A stretch of 8,434 nt of DNA from Verrucomicrobiota bacterium (GTDB lineage Bacteria > Verrucomicrobiota > Verrucomicrobiia > Opitutales > Opitutaceae), in NCBI GenBank assembly GCA_023410155.1, contig JAEYQF010000276.1, positions 1-8,434 of the forward strand, given 5' to 3'. Positions within the stretch are counted from its first letter, which is position 1. The number at the start of each line of letters is the position of its first letter. A program made the position numbers and the translations under genes. This document shows positions 6,082 through 8,434 of the stretch, piece after piece. The notes under the pieces are model-generated. The model saw only the letters and a list, made by a program, of their open reading frames with translations. It made no database searches and was not told the DNA's origin.

Positions 6082-6813
6082 TCAGACGCGGCCCCACGCG
6101 CGGAGCTGCTCGTAGCACTTGCGCACCGATTCCAGCGGAGGGTGATTGAACCGCTCCTGCTCGACGATGTGCCAGTCGGCCGCGCCGACTTCATCCAGCG
6201 CGGAAAACACCGCGTCGAAATCGACCGGTCCGCTGCCGAGTTCCGTCTCGTCTTTCAAGTGCACGAGTTTTACCCGCGCACCGTAATCGCGCAATGCGCG
6301 GGCGGGATCGACGCCGCCGACCTGCAGCCAATACACGTCGAACTCCGCCGCGAGATTGCGCGGCTCGGCTGCCCCGAAGATCAGGTCGAGCGCAGTGCGC
6401 CCTTCGAAGCGCTGCAACTCGTGCGCGTGATGATGGAAACTGAGCTGAATGCCGTGCGCCCGCACGCGAGCGCCGAAAACGTTGAGTTCCTCGCCGATCC
6501 GTTCGGCCATGGCCGCCGAGACGAACAGCTCCGGCGGCCACCACGGCACCGTAATGTGCTTCGTGCCGAGCAGCAATGCTTCCTGCAAGACGCGCTCGGG
6601 TTCGGCGCGCAGGACCGGCGCGATCACGTGCATGCCGGCGACCTTCAATCCGGCTGCATCGAGCGCAGCGCGCACCCCGCGCGCATCGAGGTTGCCGTAG
6701 CCGGCCAGCTCGACGCCCGCGTAGCCGATTTCGGCGACGCGCGCCACCGTGCCCGCAAAATCGTGGGCGACTTCCTCTTTCAATGACCAAAGCTGCAGGG
6801 CGATCGGAGGCAT
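6082..6813 (-). CDS. Sugar phosphate isomerase/epimerase-like TIM-barrel protein
   Basis: A 243-residue protein of the xylose isomerase-like (AP endonuclease 2) TIM-barrel family, cytoplasmic, expected to use a divalent metal. It begins with the strand IALQLWSLKEEV (4-15), followed by IGYAGVELAGYG (29-40), LSFHHHAHEL (124-133, a variant of the family's F-H-N-H-x-x-E motif with E132), AEFDVYWLQVGGVDP (156-170; D159, W162), VKLVHLKD (181-188; H185) and HIVEQE (215-220; E218). These match the metal and substrate positions of the family. The length is at the short end but includes every strand motif. The frame stays open upstream to 7116, but residues before 6813 are low-complexity and non-homologous, so MPPIALQLW is the start. 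Its stop is 8 bp before the Gfo/Idh/MocA gene. Such pairs are common in catabolism of glycosides, inositols or keto-sugars; the real substrate is unknown. Confidence 0.9.
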   Translation of the reverse strand: MPPIALQLWSLKEEVAHDFAGTVARVAEIGYAGVELAGYGNLDARGVRAALDAAGLKVAGMHVIAPVLRAEPERVLQEALLLGTKHITVPWWPPELFVSAAMAERIGEELNVFGARVRAHGIQLSFHHHAHELQRFEGRTALDLIFGAAEPRNLAAEFDVYWLQVGGVDPARALRDYGARVKLVHLKDETELGSGPVDFDAVFSALDEVGAADWHIVEQERFNHPPLESVRKCYEQLRAWGRV

Positions 6814-6875
6814 GGGCGGGGAGCGCGAACGATGCTCCGGTCCACCACCTCCCCGCAAGCTTTTGCCTCGTGGCG

Positions 6876-6906
6876 TTGACATCGGCGCGCGGCCGCGGCG
6901 TTCATT
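6876..6906 (+). promoter_or_regulatory. Candidate promoter for the ABC exporter operon
   Basis: A perfect -35 hexamer TTGACA (6876-6881) is followed after 19 bp by TTCATT (6901-6906, 3 of 6 to the -10 consensus). The spacing is long and the -10 weak, so confidence is low. If used, transcription would begin within a few bases of the ATG at 6916, giving a nearly leaderless mRNA; that agrees with the absence of a Shine-Dalgarno sequence there. Confidence 0.3.
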
Positions 6907-6915
6907 CTCATCGGC

Positions 6916-7878
6916 ATGCCGGCAGCACCCCAGGCAATCTCGACGGCGGTTCTCGTGGATGCGGCCGGACTGGTGAAGCGCTACCAGGGCGCCGTCGCGC
7001 TCGATGGCATCGACTTGCAGGTGCGAGCGGGCGAGATCGTCGGCCTGCTCGGGCGCAATGGCGCCGGAAAAACAACGCTGCTCGAGTGCCTGCTCGGCCT
7101 GCGCACGCTGGACCACGGTTCAGTGCGTATCCAGAATATCGATGCAGGGCAGAACCCCGCGGCGGCCCGGGCCCGCGTGGGCGCCCAGCTGCAGGGCGCG
7201 ACGTTGCAGGACGATCTCACGCCGGCGGAGGCGCTGGCCTTGTTCGCGAGTTTTTATCCGCAGCCCGCCGATCCCTCCGAGCTGCTCCGCCGGTTTGCAC
7301 TGGAGGAGAAATCCCATGCGCGATTCGGCACGCTTTCCGCGGGACAGCGTCAGCGATTGTTCCTGGCGCTCGCGTTTGTAAACCGTCCGGTGCTGCTGGT
7401 TTTGGATGAACCCACCACCGGGCTGGACGTCGCCTCGCGCCGGGAACTGCACCGGCAGATTCTCGCGGCGCGCGACGAGGGCTGCGCGGTGTTGCTGAGC
7501 ACCCACTACGGCGAGGAAGCGGCGGCGCTCTGCGACCGCGTGGCGATTCTCGACCGTGGCCGCATCCTGAAAGTGGATACACCGGCCGCGCTTCGGTCCG
7601 GAGCGGGGCGCACGACGGTCCGGATCGTGGCTCGACCCATGCCGGACCCGGGCTGGTTTCGGGCGTTGGCGGGAGTGAGCTCGGTGGCGCGGAGCGGACC
7701 GGAGTGCGTTTTGGAGACGGCGCAGGCAGCTCCCGTGGTGGCGGCAGTTACGCGGTGGATCGAAGCAGCGGGCGGTGAATTGATCGACCTGCGCGTGCAG
7801 CCGCCTTCCCTCGAGGATCTCGTCGTCGAACTCACCGGCCAACCCTGGGAGCAGGCGGAGGAGGGCGACCGCGCATGA
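6916..7878 (+). CDS. ABC transporter ATP-binding protein (ABC-2 exporter class, DrrA/CcmA-like)
   Basis: A 320-residue ATPase that powers an ABC-2 type exporter at the inner membrane. In order: Walker A GRNGAGKT (46-53), a glutamine-containing Q-loop region AQLQGATL (90-97), signature LSAGQ (140-144), Walker B LLVLDE (160-165, catalytic E165), D-loop TGLD (168-171) and the H-loop STHYGEE with H197. The C-terminal extension (about 225-320) ends with PSLEDLVVELTG, typical of the drug-export/multidrug subgroup of this class. The family is usually about 300 residues, so the gene is full length. It overlaps the permease gene by 4 bp (ATGA) and is first in the operon. No Shine-Dalgarno sequence is seen before the ATG at 6916. 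The substrate cannot be inferred. It is not heme exporter CcmA, which is about 200 residues and pairs with CcmB. Confidence 0.95.
   Translation: MPAAPQAISTAVLVDAAGLVKRYQGAVALDGIDLQVRAGEIVGLLGRNGAGKTTLLECLLGLRTLDHGSVRIQNIDAGQNPAAARARVGAQLQGATLQDDLTPAEALALFASFYPQPADPSELLRRFALEEKSHARFGTLSAGQRQRLFLALAFVNRPVLLVLDEPTTGLDVASRRELHRQILAARDEGCAVLLSTHYGEEAAALCDRVAILDRGRILKVDTPAALRSGAGRTTVRIVARPMPDPGWFRALAGVSSVARSGPECVLETAQAAPVVAAVTRWIEAAGGELIDLRVQPPSLEDLVVELTGQPWEQAEEGDRA
7857..7865 (+). promoter_or_regulatory. Shine-Dalgarno sequence of the ABC-2 permease gene
   Basis: GGAGGAGGG lies 9 nt before the ATG at 7875, within the 3' end of the ATPase gene. It is the only strong ribosome binding site I can see ahead of a gene in this window and it fixes the permease start. 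Confidence 0.7.
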
Positions 7879-8434
7879 ATCGCGGCTGGTGGAATCACTT
7901 CGTGATCTCGTTGCGGCTCAATACCCGCAACCGGCCGGCGCTGGCGTATGGTTATCTGATGCCGGTGTTTTTCCTGTTCGCATTTGCGAGCGTGTTTCCG
8001 GGCGACTCTCCGCCCTTGAGCGGACATATCGGGCAGGTGCTCGTCATCACGATCCTGGGCGGAGCGTGCTTCGGCCTGCCGACGACGCTGGTCTCGGAGC
8101 GGGAGCGCGGCGTGTGGCGGCGGTATCGGCTGCTCCCGCTGCCGGTCTCCCGCTTGGTGCTCAGCGCGTTGCTGGCGCGACTGATGATCGTGCTGTCGGC
8201 GGTGGCTCTCCAGCTGGCGCTGGCGCATTTTGTCCTGGGCACGCCAATGCCGGCGGATGTGCCGTTGTTTGTCGGAGGGATACTTGCGGCGACGGTGGCC
8301 TTCCTCGGCCTCGGGTTGGTGGTGGCCGCGCTGGCGAACGATGTCCCGGCGGTGCAGGGTTTGGGGCAGCTGATCTTCCTGCCGATGATTCTGGTAGGCG
8401 GAGTGGGCATCCCGCTGCAGGCATTGCCGTTGTG
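7875..8434 (+). CDS. ABC-2 type transporter permease, 3' end missing
   Basis: The first 186 residues of a multi-pass inner-membrane permease, cut by the right edge. It starts MNRGWWNHFVISLRLNTRNR, a cytoplasmic amphipathic start typical of the family, then a membrane segment (about 23-42, GYLMPVFFLFAFASVF), a second (about 54-70), then the cytoplasmic loop SERERGVWRRYRLLPLPVSR (74-93), the characteristic coupling-helix region of ABC-2 permeases that contacts the ATPase. Further hydrophobic segments are about 94-119, 129-153 and 160-184. The start overlaps the ATPase stop by 4 bp (ATGA) and is preceded by a strong Shine-Dalgarno sequence, so the two are translationally coupled. About one helix and the C-terminus should lie beyond the window. 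Function: export of an unidentified lipid, drug or polysaccharide-like substrate. Confidence 0.93.
   Translation, partial: MNRGWWNHFVISLRLNTRNRPALAYGYLMPVFFLFAFASVFPGDSPPLSGHIGQVLVITILGGACFGLPTTLVSERERGVWRRYRLLPLPVSRLVLSALLARLMIVLSAVALQLALAHFVLGTPMPADVPLFVGGILAATVAFLGLGLVVAALANDVPAVQGLGQLIFLPMILVGGVGIPLQALPL

Noticed and set aside
5519..6786. Plus-strand open frames opposite the oxidoreductase and isomerase genes
   Set aside because: They are antisense to genes with clear family motifs and show no domain of their own.
6814..7116. N-terminal extension of the isomerase-like gene to 7116
   Set aside because: It would overlap the ABC ATPase gene on the other strand by 200 bp and adds residues with no similarity; the TIM barrel begins at 6813.
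7120..8410. Minus-strand open frames opposite the ABC transporter genes
   Set aside because: They are antisense shadows; the plus strand has complete ABC and ABC-2 signatures.
6916..8434. CcmAB haem exporter linked to cytochrome c maturation
   Set aside because: The ATPase is 320 residues with an extended C-terminal part, and the permease has the ABC-2 ERERGVWRRYRLLPLP loop rather than CcmB features.

Overview
The window is GC-rich chromosomal DNA from a bacterium that respires with a cbb3-type cytochrome c oxidase. Three things point to Verrucomicrobiota, perhaps the Opitutaceae: the fused CcoN-CcoO oxidase subunit, the high GC with strong GC3 bias, and a PocR-AraC regulator beside a Gfo/Idh/MocA dehydrogenase and a sugar-phosphate isomerase-like gene. 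This placement is inference from gene content only. No tRNA, rRNA, CRISPR array, transposase or phage gene is visible.

Left block (1-3095, minus strand): a cbb3 oxidase operon, transcribed right to left as ccoS - ccoNO (fused) - ccoQ - ccoP, with ccoP running off the left edge. CcoNO carries the haem b, haem b3 and CuB ligands and one c-type haem. CcoP carries at least one more c-type haem. CcoS is a small assembly factor. Spacing is 18 bp, 33 bp and a 17-bp overlap, so this is almost certainly one transcript. A 282-bp intergenic stretch (3096-3377) separates it from a divergent plus-strand gene for an uncharacterised, cysteine-containing helical protein (3378-3869).

Middle block (3880-6813, minus strand): a two-gene carbohydrate unit, a TIM-barrel sugar-phosphate isomerase/epimerase-like protein followed 8 bp later by a Gfo/Idh/MocA-family NAD(P)-dependent oxidoreductase. 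After a 223-bp regulatory-looking gap comes a PocR-domain AraC-type regulator. The gap holds a 10-bp perfect inverted repeat just ahead of the preferred regulator start, an 11-bp palindrome and a TATAAG -10-like element. The regulator converges on the cysteine protein gene with only 10 bp between stop codons.

Right block (6916-8434, plus strand): an ABC exporter pair, an ATPase of the DrrA/CcmA-like drug/antibiotic/ABC-2 class, and an ABC-2 permease overlapping it by 4 bp (ATGA) and truncated by the right edge. It is divergent from the carbohydrate unit across 102 bp.

The most interesting parts are the fused CcoNO with an apparent two-helix linker, the unknown cysteine protein divergent from the oxidase operon (a possible redox-linked partner or regulator), and the palindromic elements upstream of the PocR-AraC gene. 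Nothing here is clearly a wholly new system.
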